64,000 nucleotides of DNA from a bacterium (GCA_003577245.1 QEVS01000008.1:1-64000), one strand, 5' to 3'; counted from the first letter of the stretch, positions 25,721 through 33,880 are shown. The notes: generated by a model from the sequence alone, not told the origin. Numbers and translations: made by a program.

Positions 25721-26997
25721 CGCTCCTGAAGAATGCGGCCGCCGGAATCGGGATCAAGGCGTTTCCATTCGGGGGGCAGCGGGTCACGAGCGGCCTGCGT
25801 CCCGGCCTCGGCACGCTGCCGTTGGTCGGCGGCGTGTCTCAGTCGTACGAGCAAATGTACCGCGGGCAGCTCTGGCTCAACGTCGTAATCAACAAGCTGG
25901 CGCGTGGCATCGGTCGTTTGCCGCTGAAGACCTACGCTCTCGGAACCGACGGCGAACGGCAGCGCCAGCGTGACGGCTGGCTGGCCGACTCCCTGGCGCG
26001 GCCGATGCCGGGGAAGCCGCCCTTCGCCTGGAAGCAGGCGATCGTCGGGAACATCTGCGTCTACGGGAACGCGGTCGTCGTGAAGGTGCGCCCAGGGCCC
26101 GGGAAGCCGCCCACCGAACTGTGGACCTCCTCCTTCCGTTGGTGGGAGGTCGTGCCCGGGAAGTCCGCGCCGGTCGATGCGTATGTTTTCCACGGGGCCG
26201 CCGGCCAGCGGCTCGCCTTCGCGCCCGAGGACGTCCTGCACTTCAAGTGGTGGGGCACAGGGAACGACCTGGTCGCCTTCTCGCCCATGGAGCCCTTGCG
26301 CCGGACGCTGATGATCGAGGACGCGGCCCAGCGCCTGACGGCCGCCTCCTATGACAACGGCGCCCGGCCGTCCGGTGTGCTCGTCACCGACCAGCAGCTG
26401 AAACCGGACACGGCGAAGCGACTCCAGGAGCAGACGACCTCGCTGCACGGCGGCGTGGACAACGCATTCAAGCTGGCCGTCCTGGAGGGTGGGCTCGACT
26501 GGAAGCCGATGTCGCATTCGCTCGTCGATGCGCAGGTGGTGGAGACGCGCCGCCTGACACGCGAGGAGTGCGCCGCTGCCTACGACGTCCCGCCACCGGT
26601 GGTCGGCATCCTCGACCGGGCGACGTTCTCGAACATCACCGAGCAGCACATCATGCTTTACCAGGACACCTTCGGGCCGTGGCTAACGATGATCGAGGAG
26701 ACGCTGCAGACGCAGCTCATCGACCCCGAGCCGCTGCTCGCTGGCCAGTACGTCGAGTTCGACCTGAATGAGGTCCTGAAGGGCAACCCGAAGGAGCGCT
26801 TCGAGGCGCTGAAGGCGGCCGACTTCCTCACGCCGAACGAAAAGCGCGCCCTGGAGAACCGCGACCGCGTCGACGACCCGCGCGCGGACATGCTCTGGAT
26901 GCCTCTGAACATGATGCCGATCGGCGAGGGCGCGGTGGCGATGGAGGAGCGGCTGGCCCGGCTCCAGGCGGCGAAGGCGACCGAGGAGGGGGAATGA
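25717..26997 (+). CDS. HK97-family phage portal protein
   Basis: 426 residues. SQSYEQMYRGQLWLNVVINKLARGIGRLPLKTY, the YDNGARPSGVLVTD segment and REECAAAYDVPPPVVGILDRATFSNITEQ are the family landmarks. It forms the dodecameric DNA gate at a capsid vertex. The start is the GTG overlapping the previous stop; a longer upstream reading is non-coding. Confidence 0.92.
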   Translation: MTLLKNAAAGIGIKAFPFGGQRVTSGLRPGLGTLPLVGGVSQSYEQMYRGQLWLNVVINKLARGIGRLPLKTYALGTDGERQRQRDGWLADSLARPMPGKPPFAWKQAIVGNICVYGNAVVVKVRPGPGKPPTELWTSSFRWWEVVPGKSAPVDAYVFHGAAGQRLAFAPEDVLHFKWWGTGNDLVAFSPMEPLRRTLMIEDAAQRLTAASYDNGARPSGVLVTDQQLKPDTAKRLQEQTTSLHGGVDNAFKLAVLEGGLDWKPMSHSLVDAQVVETRRLTREECAAAYDVPPPVVGILDRATFSNITEQHIMLYQDTFGPWLTMIEETLQTQLIDPEPLLAGQYVEFDLNEVLKGNPKERFEALKAADFLTPNEKRALENRDRVDDPRADMLWMPLNMMPIGEGAVAMEERLARLQAAKATEEGE

Positions 26998-27122
26998 CGC
27001 CCGAGGGCCTCCGGCCGATCCGCTGCTCCTCGTGCGGTAAACTCGTTTGCGAAGCCGATGGCGTGGTCGTCTTCCGCTGCCCCCGCTGCAAACGACGGAC
27101 GGTCTCAGCGCCGAACAACTAG
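26994..27122 (+). CDS. Com-like zinc-ribbon phage protein
   Basis: 42 residues overlapping the portal stop by 4 bases. IRCSSCGKLVCEADGVVVFRCPRCKRR places two CxxC pairs as in the Com family of Mu-like phages, where Com controls translation of the modification gene. No such target is nearby, so the role is open. Confidence 0.65.
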   Translation: MTPEGLRPIRCSSCGKLVCEADGVVVFRCPRCKRRTVSAPNN

Positions 27123-27132
27123 GAGCATTGGC

Positions 27133-27876
27133 ATGCCCGACGAGGAGATGGGCGAGGCAATACTTCGCCAGGCATTCGATCTTTGGATTAATCCCGAGAT
27201 TGAGCGCCGGCGAGAGGCCGGGCGCATCGAGCGACCCATAGAACTCCGGGCAGCTCAGATAGTGATCGAGCCTGATGGGTCGGGCCCAACCGTTCGGCTG
27301 AACGAGGAGGTCCGAGGGATTTTCCTAGCGTCTTCAACTCGACCCATCGAGGCCGGCGAAGTCGTTTCCGAGTCAGACATAGGGGAGATCAACGAGTTGC
27401 GCCTCACTGAAGCGGACGGGAACGCCGGTCACCTCACATTGCTTCGGCACGGCGACTCATGGTTCGTTGCCTTCGACTTCCGGTACAACGGGATGAGGAT
27501 CAAGGCAACGCTCGCGGCAGCAGAGGAGTTCCTCGTCACCGCGAAGGCGGCGCTGGAGGATGGTCGGCTTCGCGTAGCGATCGACACGCTCTTCAGCGCG
27601 ACAGAGCTGTGCGCCAGGGCGATGCTCCTATCGCTGCCGGACGAGCGACTTCTCAGATCGAAGAAGCATGGATTCATCGCTTCTGAGTTCAACAAGCGTG
27701 GCCGCTGGTCCCAGGACGTAGCTGCCTTCACCGGGCTGCTCAATCGGCTCACCGAGCTGCGGCCGAGAGCACGCTACACGGATGCGGATCCGGGAATCGG
27801 AGCCCAGGAGGTGGCCGACCTGTTGACGTTGGCCGAATCGCTCTATCGGCAAGCTCAACAGGAGGGAGAGCGTTAG
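27133..27876 (+). CDS. Unrecognised protein with a HEPN-like C-terminal helical domain
   Basis: 247 residues, AGGAG before the ATG. The N-terminal part is beta-rich and ends with SWFVAFDFRYNGMRIK. The C-terminal about 110 residues are helical (AAEEFLVTAKAALEDGRLRVAIDTLFSATELCARAML, then KKHGFIASEFNKRGRW and LLNRLTELRPRARYTD), resembling HEPN domains of toxin and defence proteins. A clear R-x4-6-H ribonuclease motif is not certain. It lies between portal and protease, where phages of this type carry no such gene. Confidence 0.5.
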   Translation: MPDEEMGEAILRQAFDLWINPEIERRREAGRIERPIELRAAQIVIEPDGSGPTVRLNEEVRGIFLASSTRPIEAGEVVSESDIGEINELRLTEADGNAGHLTLLRHGDSWFVAFDFRYNGMRIKATLAAAEEFLVTAKAALEDGRLRVAIDTLFSATELCARAMLLSLPDERLLRSKKHGFIASEFNKRGRWSQDVAAFTGLLNRLTELRPRARYTDADPGIGAQEVADLLTLAESLYRQAQQEGER

Positions 27877-27968
27877 TTCCCGGGGCGCTCATCACGTATT
27901 GCCAGTCCCTGATTCTCGCGTTAGGTAAGTGGTGAGAGCGCCACGCGCGCCCACGCCGGAGCCCCCCG

Positions 27969-27999
27969 CGGGCCGGAGCGCATAGCTTCGGCCCGTTTT
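27969..27999 (+). terminator. Intrinsic terminator after the HEPN-like gene
   Basis: An 11-pair stem from CGGGCCGGAGC and GCTTCGGCCCG (one G-U) with a GCATA loop is followed by TTTT. It closes the HEPN-like gene and precedes the broken protease. Confidence 0.75.
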
Positions 28000-28023
28000 C
28001 GTTGGCCGGGGAAGGGGCAGCCG

Positions 28024-28344
28024 GTGCGGATCGAGTGGAAGTCCGAACGCCTGGGCGTCGCGCGCTGCCCGGCTGAGTACAAGCTGCTGGGCGAGGGCGA
28101 GCCGGCCGGTACCTTCGAGGCGTACGTCGCCATCTTCGGCACGCCGGACCGGCCCGACCTCTTCGGCGACTCGGACCTGATCGAGCCCGGCGCCTTCACC
28201 CAGACGCTCCAGGAGAAAGGCCTCCCCCCGATCGTCTGGTCGCACGTCTGGACGATCCCTCCCGTGGGCCAGGCGCTCCAGGCGGTCGAGGACTCCAAGG
28301 GGCTCCGCATCAAGGCGCGGCTCTTCCTCGACGACGACGGCATC
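28024..28344 (+). pseudogene. HK97 prohead protease, 5' fragment only
   Basis: About 107 residues match the N-terminal half: GTFEAYVAIFGTPDRPDLFGD, LIEPGAFTQTLQEKGLPPIVWSHVWTIPPVG and GLRIKARLFLDDDG. After about base 28344 similarity ends; the open frame runs on to 28488 through the promoter and riboswitch of the next operon. The catalytic His is retained (WSHVWTIP) but the rest of the catalytic domain is gone. The major capsid gene that should follow is missing. Confidence 0.82.
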
Positions 28345-28413
28345 AGCGGCCAGCGTCCCCCGGCAGTTACTCCGGACGTTTTCTCTCGGCAGCGACACGG
28401 CGGTGACACTCGC

Positions 28414-28440
28414 TTGCAGCTGCCCGAGATGTGGTACAAT
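28414..28440 (+). promoter_or_regulatory. Promoter of the SAM-riboswitch operon
   Basis: TTGCAG (28414-28419) and TACAAT (28435-28440) are 15 bases apart, with transcription expected to begin near 28447, exactly at the first bases of the riboswitch. Confidence 0.6.
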
Positions 28441-28446
28441 GTCTTC

Positions 28447-28534
28447 AGCGTCAAGAGTGGCGGTTCGGCCGCCCGGCAACCTGGTTAAGCCTCCAAGGTG
28501 CCAAGAAGACGTGGCCGGGGAACCGGCAACCAAA
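28447..28534 (+). promoter_or_regulatory. SAM riboswitch (SAM-I/SAM-IV clan variant) at head of operon
   Basis: Conserved words of the SAM clan occur in order: AAGAGTGGCGG, CCGCCCGGCAACC and AAGGTGCCAAG. Pairing supports it: P1 GCGTC (28448-28452) with GACGT (28508-28512); a short P2 GGCGG/CCGCC with a TTCGG loop and no kink-turn arm; P3 ACCTGG with CCAAGGT. A further GCCGG-GGAA-CCGGC hairpin follows P1, as in SAM-IV and SAM-I/IV variants, where it makes a pseudoknot. Family assignment is by eye. The operon ends in a SAM synthetase gene, the natural target of such feedback. Confidence 0.75.
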
Positions 28535-28584
28535 GGCGGGCGCTGCTCAGCCCGCCCCTCCGAAACGGAGGGGTTTCGCGTTTT
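28535..28584 (+). terminator. Riboswitch expression platform: overlapping hairpins ending in an intrinsic terminator
   Basis: Hairpin GGCGGGC/GCCCGCC (28535-28541 with 28550-28556) shares two bases with hairpin CCCCTCCG/CGGAGGGG (28555-28562 with 28566-28573), which is followed by TTTCGCGTTTT. The shared bases make the two alternatives, as expected for a transcription switch. Confidence 0.65.
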
Positions 28585-28599
28585 CGAACGGATCGCGAC

Positions 28600-28625
28600 A
28601 AGCCCCTCCCCAGCGAGGGGCTTCT
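28600..28625 (+). terminator. Second hairpin in the riboswitch leader
   Basis: AAGCCCCTC and GAGGGGCTT pair perfectly around CCCAGC, followed by a short pyrimidine-rich run (CTTC). It could back up the first terminator. Confidence 0.5.
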
Positions 28626-28705
28626 TCATGCCCCGAAGTGCGACAAGAGGTGACGCGGCCGGTGGCTATGATCGCCTGGTGTATTGCCAAAGGAGGTAAC
28701 CACCC

Positions 28706-29062
28706 ATGTCAGATGAAGCCCAACTCGATGGTCAGCCCTGGTCGGTGGTGTTTCGCAAGTCGAAAACCGTTGGCGACAATTCATGGCACTATGGTCCGCA
28801 CCTCGTTGCCGTTCGGAGACCCTACCACCACATGGTAGCGAACGAGCTGGACACAATGGCAACGAGGAGGGGTGGGGGCTATGCCGGCTCCTTCATGGAC
28901 ACCCCCTTCGTCTGGACGACGCAATACGGGTCGGCCGTGCAGAACCTCGGGTGGCAGCCGGGCATATGGGTCGATGACATGGAGCTGCTGCTGGTCCTCT
29001 GCGACCGGCTGGGTCTCCAGCGCCCGCACCCCGGCGCTCATGGGGCCGATGGCATGAAGTGA
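28706..29062 (+). CDS. Unrecognised protein, first gene of the SAM-riboswitch operon
   Basis: 118 residues with a near-perfect AAAGGAGGTAA ribosome site. It contains many aromatic and His residues (SWHYGPHLVAVRRPYHHMVANEL, TPFVWTTQYGSAVQNLGWQPG). No signal peptide or membrane helix. I recognise no family. A second riboswitch separates it from the rest of the operon, so its output can differ from that of the downstream genes. Confidence 0.7.
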   Translation: MSDEAQLDGQPWSVVFRKSKTVGDNSWHYGPHLVAVRRPYHHMVANELDTMATRRGGGYAGSFMDTPFVWTTQYGSAVQNLGWQPGIWVDDMELLLVLCDRLGLQRPHPGAHGADGMK

Positions 29063-29077
29063 CTCCCCCTATCCAAC

Positions 29078-29167
29078 CCAATCACGAGTGGCGCGAGGGA
29101 CCTGGCCCGATGACCGCCCGGCAACCCCGGAACCCCGGAAGGTGCCCCGGCCAGGAACGATTGGAGG
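29078..29167 (+). promoter_or_regulatory. Second SAM riboswitch (SAM-I-like), overlapping a Shine-Dalgarno sequence
   Basis: The SAM-I core reads GAGTGGCGCGAGGGACC, TGGCCCGATGACC, GCCCGGCAACC and AAGGTGCC, including the kink-turn arm that the first aptamer lacks. P1 is CCAATC (29078-29083) with GATTGG (29159-29164). The last two bases of P1 are the first two of GGAGG (29163-29167), the ribosome site for the GTG at 29175. SAM binding, by closing P1, should hide the ribosome site: a translational OFF switch. Confidence 0.78.
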
Positions 29168-29174
29168 AACCATC

Positions 29175-29414
29175 GTGGCTGTTCTCGTTTCCATCCCGGT
29201 CACCAACCACCAGAACCTGTTGCGGCCGATCAGCGGCCGGTTCATCGCTGCACGGCATCACGGCTCCGACATCGAGTTCGTTCTTGAGGGCGGAACCGGC
29301 TTCTCCATTACCTGGGACGATACCCGGGATCTGGTGAGACTTGCCGGCCCCATCCGTAGCGGCCTTCAACTCACGTATGACGGGCACACCGTCGCCGTGA
29401 GCCAGGGGGTATGA
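29175..29414 (+). CDS. Small unrecognised protein, second gene of the SAM-riboswitch operon
   Basis: 79 residues from GTG, beta-rich by eye (ISGRFIAARHHGSDIEFVLEGGTGFSITWDD, LQLTYDGHTVAVSQGV). No family recognised. It overlaps the AAA+ ATPase gene by 4 bases (ATGA), so riboswitch control of its translation would carry over to the ATPase by coupling. Confidence 0.65.
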   Translation: MAVLVSIPVTNHQNLLRPISGRFIAARHHGSDIEFVLEGGTGFSITWDDTRDLVRLAGPIRSGLQLTYDGHTVAVSQGV

Positions 29415-30856
29415 GAGTGGCGAGCAAGAAGCGCCCCGTAGCAGGCGATAGCACCCGCCCGCGCAAAGAGCCTAACCTTCTTGCCGGGCTTGGTGTTGTG
29501 GGAATGGGCCTGGTCGAACCGGTGATTGTTGGGGCGCTTATCAGCGGAGACCCGCTCCTTCTCATCGGGCCGCATGGGACCGGAAAGTCCTATCTGCTTG
29601 AGCGCATTGCCACCGCGCTAGGCCTAGAGTGGCGGCACTACAACGCCTCCCTCCTGAACTTCGACGACCTGGTGGGCTACCCGATGCCGGGAGCTAACGG
29701 CCAGCTCACGTATGTCCAGACCCCGTCTTCGATCTGGGGAGCTGAGGCGGTATTCATCGACGAAATCTCGCGTTGCCGGGTGGACATCCAGAACAAGCTC
29801 TTCCCTGTTATCCACGAACGCCGCGTCCAGGGCCTCCCGTTGGAGCGACTGCGCTATCGCTGGTCGGCGATGAACCCGCCCGGGAGCGATGACGACGACA
29901 CGCCGGCCTACCTCGGCAGCGAACCGCTGGACCCTGCCCTCGCCGACCGCTTCGCCTTCATCGTCGACATGCCGGGATGGGACTCTCTCACCGAGGACGA
30001 GCGTGAGGCGCTGGTGCTCGGCAGTGGCGCTCCCATTGACGGCGGCGCGGCCGCACGGGTCGAAGCGGCGATCGCTGCAGGAAGGGCACACTTCGAACAG
30101 ACCTTGAGCGAGCAATCCGGCCCGCTCGCCGTCTATGCGAGGCTGGCCGTCGATCTCCTCCGAGCCGCGGGGATTATCTTGAGTGGACGCCGCGCGGCAC
30201 TGCTCCTGCGCAACATCGCCGCGGTGCACGCCGCGCGGCTCGTGCACGACCCCGATGCCAGCGCGAGCGACTCCGCCTACCTTGCGCTAACTCATTCGCT
30301 ACCCGAGCCAGCGAGCGCTATCAAGGTCGACCGCGTAAAGGTGCTTGCCTGCCACCGGGAAGCGTGGAGACTGGCCGCCGTGCCCCCCTCCGACCCGGTA
30401 CGCCAACTACTCTCCGAGCCCGACCCACTGCGGCGGGCGTTGCGGGCGGCGCGCATCCCGCGGCTGCGGCCGGGCGAATTCTCCACTATCGTGGCTCACG
30501 CGCTCGCCGCCCTGCCTCCCGGGGGCCGCCATGCCCTTGCCGCCACGCTCTTCGAGTCCGGCGCCGCCGGTAACCTCGTTGCCGCCGTTGCCGAGCAGTG
30601 CGCCCGGCTCTACGCCGCCGTCTGCACTCCACAGTCCGTCGTCGAGGCGGTCGCCGGCCGGAGCGTTCGCCACCTCACCTGGCAGGCAGTCCAGTCCACG
30701 CTTGCCGGCCGTGCCGCGGAGGAGGTGGAGACGCCCTACCTCACGAATCTCCTTGCTTCGCTTTTCAACAGCCGGGACCTGGCAATCCCCGAAGATGTGG
30801 GACGGGCTGTCAGGCAGTGGGACGACACGCGAGCCCGGATTCGAGCGCTTCCATGA
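29411..30856 (+). CDS. MoxR-like AAA+ ATPase
   Basis: 481 residues. Walker A GPHGTGKS at 53-60, Walker B AVFIDEIS at 113-120, sensor 1 Asn in WSAMNPPGS near 156 and an arginine finger in LDPALADRF near 180 make a complete MoxR/RavA-type module. The C-terminal 250 residues are helical and unrecognised. MoxR ATPases typically act as chaperones or remodellers together with a VWA-domain protein; the partner is two genes downstream. Cytoplasmic. Confidence 0.88.
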   Translation: MRVASKKRPVAGDSTRPRKEPNLLAGLGVVGMGLVEPVIVGALISGDPLLLIGPHGTGKSYLLERIATALGLEWRHYNASLLNFDDLVGYPMPGANGQLTYVQTPSSIWGAEAVFIDEISRCRVDIQNKLFPVIHERRVQGLPLERLRYRWSAMNPPGSDDDDTPAYLGSEPLDPALADRFAFIVDMPGWDSLTEDEREALVLGSGAPIDGGAAARVEAAIAAGRAHFEQTLSEQSGPLAVYARLAVDLLRAAGIILSGRRAALLLRNIAAVHAARLVHDPDASASDSAYLALTHSLPEPASAIKVDRVKVLACHREAWRLAAVPPSDPVRQLLSEPDPLRRALRAARIPRLRPGEFSTIVAHALAALPPGGRHALAATLFESGAAGNLVAAVAEQCARLYAAVCTPQSVVEAVAGRSVRHLTWQAVQSTLAGRAAEEVETPYLTNLLASLFNSRDLAIPEDVGRAVRQWDDTRARIRALP

Positions 30857-31311
30857 GCGACCAGCGTCCTGCCCCTTCGCCCCTGGTTCACAACATGTCC
30901 GTACCGCCGCGCAGCCAGATCAGCCACCGGGGGGTGTTCGCAGGAGGGCGCGCCCTGGTTGCCACTCTCGACGCCTTGGGCAACGGCTGCCCGCCGGGAG
31001 TCCGGCTGGGAACGGCCGCCCTCGCGGACTGGCTCGGGGTGGAACTTGAGGGCGGAAGCCAGCGAGCAGAACGTAAACTGCGGCGCCTGGTACGGGCGCA
31101 CGTGGAGACGCTGGCGCTTCCGCCCGCCTGCGTGGTCACACACGAGCCTCCGGATGGAATCGAGCAAATGACCGACCGCCTCGGCATCGTCGCTGTCCTC
31201 GCCAAGTCGTCCGGCAGTGTCTACCTGCGAGACAAGGAGCCGAACTTCGACCGCCTCGTGCCGGGCGCACGCGTGATCCTCATCATCCCCCAATCGTGGA
31301 GTCCACAATGA
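30853..31311 (+). CDS. Unrecognised protein between MoxR-like ATPase and VWA protein
   Basis: 152 residues from an ATG that overlaps the ATPase stop; it overlaps the next start as well. An N-terminal helical part (LGTAALADWLGVELEGGSQRAERKLRRLVRAHVE) resembles a winged-helix-like fold, but the match is weak. The C-terminal half is beta-rich (IVAVLAKSSGSVYLRDKEPNFDRLVPGARVILII). Probably a third subunit or adaptor of the ATPase-VWA pair. Confidence 0.6.
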   Translation: MSDQRPAPSPLVHNMSVPPRSQISHRGVFAGGRALVATLDALGNGCPPGVRLGTAALADWLGVELEGGSQRAERKLRRLVRAHVETLALPPACVVTHEPPDGIEQMTDRLGIVAVLAKSSGSVYLRDKEPNFDRLVPGARVILIIPQSWSPQ

Positions 31312-32699
31312 CTGCAGCAACCCCCGGGCGAACCATCGCCGAACGCGTACTCGACTCATTCCCGGCAGGAAGCTATGCCCTGCATGGCTTCCTGCAGCTA
31401 CTGGACATCGTCGAGTCGGAGGATGTCCCAACCGCCGCCACGCAGTGCCGGCTGCAGCCGAAGATGCTCGTCAATCCCCGGTTTGTCGAGGAGCATGCCA
31501 AGACGCCGGAGAAGCTTCTGATGCTCGTCATGCACGAACTGCACCACGTGCTCCTCGGGCACACCCGGCTCTTTCCGCGAGTATCGGCGGTGGACAACCT
31601 GGTGTTCGACGCCGTCATCAATTCGCTCCTTTGCCGCATGCTGCCCGCACCGGAGCACATTCGCTTCTTCACCGACTATTACGACGACGCCTCCTTCCCC
31701 TCCTGCCTTTTGCGCCCGCCCGCCTCGTGGCTGGAGGGGCCGGCCCCTACGTTCAACTGTCCGCCGGGCCTCCAAGCGCGGGGGATGGAGGCCGCGCGGG
31801 GCGTTTACGAACAACTCTATTCGGCGCGCGGCGCCAGCTATCAAGACCTTTACGAAGTCCTCCGCCGACAGGTCACCGACGAAGGGGCGGCCACGGTCCC
31901 GCTGCTTGGCGGGCACTGCGGTGCGAAGGAATCAATCGAAGACGTGGACCTTCGCGATGGCCCGCCGGTCCTGTTCGACGCCGTTCGCCGCATTGTCGAG
32001 GAGTGGCCGCAGCCGCCCGACCCCATCGCCGGACGATCGCTCGAGGACGTCATCGGCGAAAGTCGCGTCGCGCCACGCAGCGAGGCGGCAAACCGCCAGA
32101 TCCTTCGCAGGCTCCTTCGCCAGGTTGGGGGTATTGAGGGCGGCAGGTCCTTCTCGCGAGCGTGGCGCGACGAGGCGCGGACCATCGAATCGCCCATTCC
32201 ATCGTTCCAAAGGCGTTCGCTGGTCCTGGGCGCGCTGGGAACGCGACCGCTGCTCCACCCGGCCACGTTCATGGACCGCCGCCGCACTCCCGCGGGCGAT
32301 CGTGTCCACGTCTACCTCGATGTGAGCGGCTCCATCGGCGACCTCAAGGGCTCGCTCTACGGAGCCGTGCACGACTGCCAGGCATTCGTGCACCCGCAGG
32401 TCCACCTTTTCTCGACGGTTGTTGTCGACGTCTCCTTCGCGGCACTTCGCGACGGGGTGTGCCATACGACCGGGGGCACCAGCATCGCCTGCGTGGCAGA
32501 ACACATGGAGGCAAATCGCGTAAAACGGGCTGCGATCATCACGGACGGCTTCGTTGGCAGGCTCTCCGGCGACCACGCCCGGGTGCTCGGGGCCGCCCGG
32601 GTCGGCGTTGCCCTGACACCCGGAGCCGCTTGGCGCCGCGACCTCGAACCGGCGACCAATTACTGGGCCCAACTTCGCCCACCGGCCAGGAAGGAATGA
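31308..32699 (+). CDS. Metallopeptidase-like/VWA-domain protein (DUF2201 type), MoxR partner
   Basis: 463 residues. The N-terminal domain has a zinc motif HELHH at 76-80 (with His85), preceded by LLMLVMHEL, as in putative metallopeptidase domains fused to VWA. The C-terminal VWA-like domain has a MIDAS: DVSGS near 336, a Thr in CHTTGGTS, and Asp in IITDG near 411. Such proteins are the usual partners of MoxR ATPases. The start is the ATG overlapping the previous stop. Whether the HExxH site is catalytic is unknown. Confidence 0.85.
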   Translation: MTAATPGRTIAERVLDSFPAGSYALHGFLQLLDIVESEDVPTAATQCRLQPKMLVNPRFVEEHAKTPEKLLMLVMHELHHVLLGHTRLFPRVSAVDNLVFDAVINSLLCRMLPAPEHIRFFTDYYDDASFPSCLLRPPASWLEGPAPTFNCPPGLQARGMEAARGVYEQLYSARGASYQDLYEVLRRQVTDEGAATVPLLGGHCGAKESIEDVDLRDGPPVLFDAVRRIVEEWPQPPDPIAGRSLEDVIGESRVAPRSEAANRQILRRLLRQVGGIEGGRSFSRAWRDEARTIESPIPSFQRRSLVLGALGTRPLLHPATFMDRRRTPAGDRVHVYLDVSGSIGDLKGSLYGAVHDCQAFVHPQVHLFSTVVVDVSFAALRDGVCHTTGGTSIACVAEHMEANRVKRAAIITDGFVGRLSGDHARVLGAARVGVALTPGAAWRRDLEPATNYWAQLRPPARKE

Positions 32700-33880
32700 A
32701 CGACATGAAGCGACTGTTTCCGGCCGAGTTCGTGCTGCCGGGCCACCCCGACAAGCTCTGCGACACCATCGCCGACCGCCTCGTCCAGGAGGCGAGCACC
32801 CACGAGAAGCGGGCCCTGGTAGGGGTCGAGGTGGCGGTGCACCGCGACACGGTCACTGTCACGGGGCGCATCGCCTGCGAAGCCGCCCACACGATTGACG
32901 TCGGCCGGGCCGTCCGCGACACCTTCGCGACAGCCGGCTACGGCTATCCTCCCCCTTCGCTGTGCTCGGGTGACTGCCCCGCACGGGACCAGGGCAGCTG
33001 CGCCCTCCACCCCGCCTGGATGCCTGCACCCCGTGATCTGAAGGTCTCGCAGGACCTCTGCCTGGGGCCGCTCCTCGATGGGGAAACGGACTTCCGGGCC
33101 GTCTCCGACGACCAGTCCATCGTGACCGGCTACGCCGTGGATCTTCCGGGGACCAACTTCCTGCCTGCCGAGCAGTGGTTCGCGGCGCAGATGGCGCGGC
33201 GACTTGAATCGCTCCGGGCGGAGCGCCTCGACCTTCGCCTCGGCCCGGATGGCAAGATCCTCGCCCTGCTCGAGGAGGACGGCGATTCGCGGCGGGTCAC
33301 CGCGGTAACCGCCTCGCTCCAGCAGCAGATTGGCGGCGACAGCATCGCCCTCCACCGCGCCGTGCTTGAGGTGCTGGGGGCTCAGCTTGCCCAAGCGGCC
33401 GCGCTTGTCCCAGGCTTCTCGCCCGACATCCCGGCGACCACGGTCGTGAACGGCGCGGGCAACTTCGCGGTCGGCGGCCCCGAGGGGGATAACGGCCTCA
33501 GCGGCAAGAAGCTCGTCTGCGACGCCTACGGCCCGCGGGTAGCCATCGGCGGTGGAGCGCTCTCGGGCAAGGACTTCTACAAGGCCGACCGTGCGGGAGC
33601 GCTCCTCGCGAGGCGGCTGGCGAAGCTGGTCGTAATGACCGGCGGGGCCCGGGAGTGCACTGCCACGCTGGCGTTCTTCCCCGGCGACGAACGCGCTCGG
33701 GTCCTCTCGCTCGTCGATGGTGGGGGTGCCCAGCTCGACGGCCGGCGCTGGGAGCCTCTCCTCGACCTCTCCCTGGCAGGCGTTGGCGATTGTTACACAG
33801 GGACTACAGACCTCACCGACGTTGCCCGCCACGGCCACTTTGTTGCGGAACGGCCATGGGAGACGCTGACGGTGGTTTGA
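32696..33880 (+). CDS. Divergent S-adenosylmethionine synthetase (methionine adenosyltransferase)
   Basis: 394 residues, normal MAT length. GHPDK at 16-20 (canonical GHPDK), VSDDQSIVTGYA (for GDQG-MFGYA), LGPDGK (for RPDGK), GGPEGDNGLSGKKLVCDAYG and GGGALSGKDFYKADRAGALLARR (for GGGAFSGKDPTKVDRSAAY) show all nucleotide- and metal-binding segments, but each is altered, so it is far from housekeeping MetK. A Cys-rich insertion, CSGDCPARDQGSC, lies around residues 86-98. It would make SAM from ATP and methionine. It is the last gene of the operon that begins with a SAM riboswitch and overlaps the VWA gene by 4 bases. Confidence 0.87.
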   Translation: MNDMKRLFPAEFVLPGHPDKLCDTIADRLVQEASTHEKRALVGVEVAVHRDTVTVTGRIACEAAHTIDVGRAVRDTFATAGYGYPPPSLCSGDCPARDQGSCALHPAWMPAPRDLKVSQDLCLGPLLDGETDFRAVSDDQSIVTGYAVDLPGTNFLPAEQWFAAQMARRLESLRAERLDLRLGPDGKILALLEEDGDSRRVTAVTASLQQQIGGDSIALHRAVLEVLGAQLAQAAALVPGFSPDIPATTVVNGAGNFAVGGPEGDNGLSGKKLVCDAYGPRVAIGGGALSGKDFYKADRAGALLARRLAKLVVMTGGARECTATLAFFPGDERARVLSLVDGGGAQLDGRRWEPLLDLSLAGVGDCYTGTTDLTDVARHGHFVAERPWETLTVV

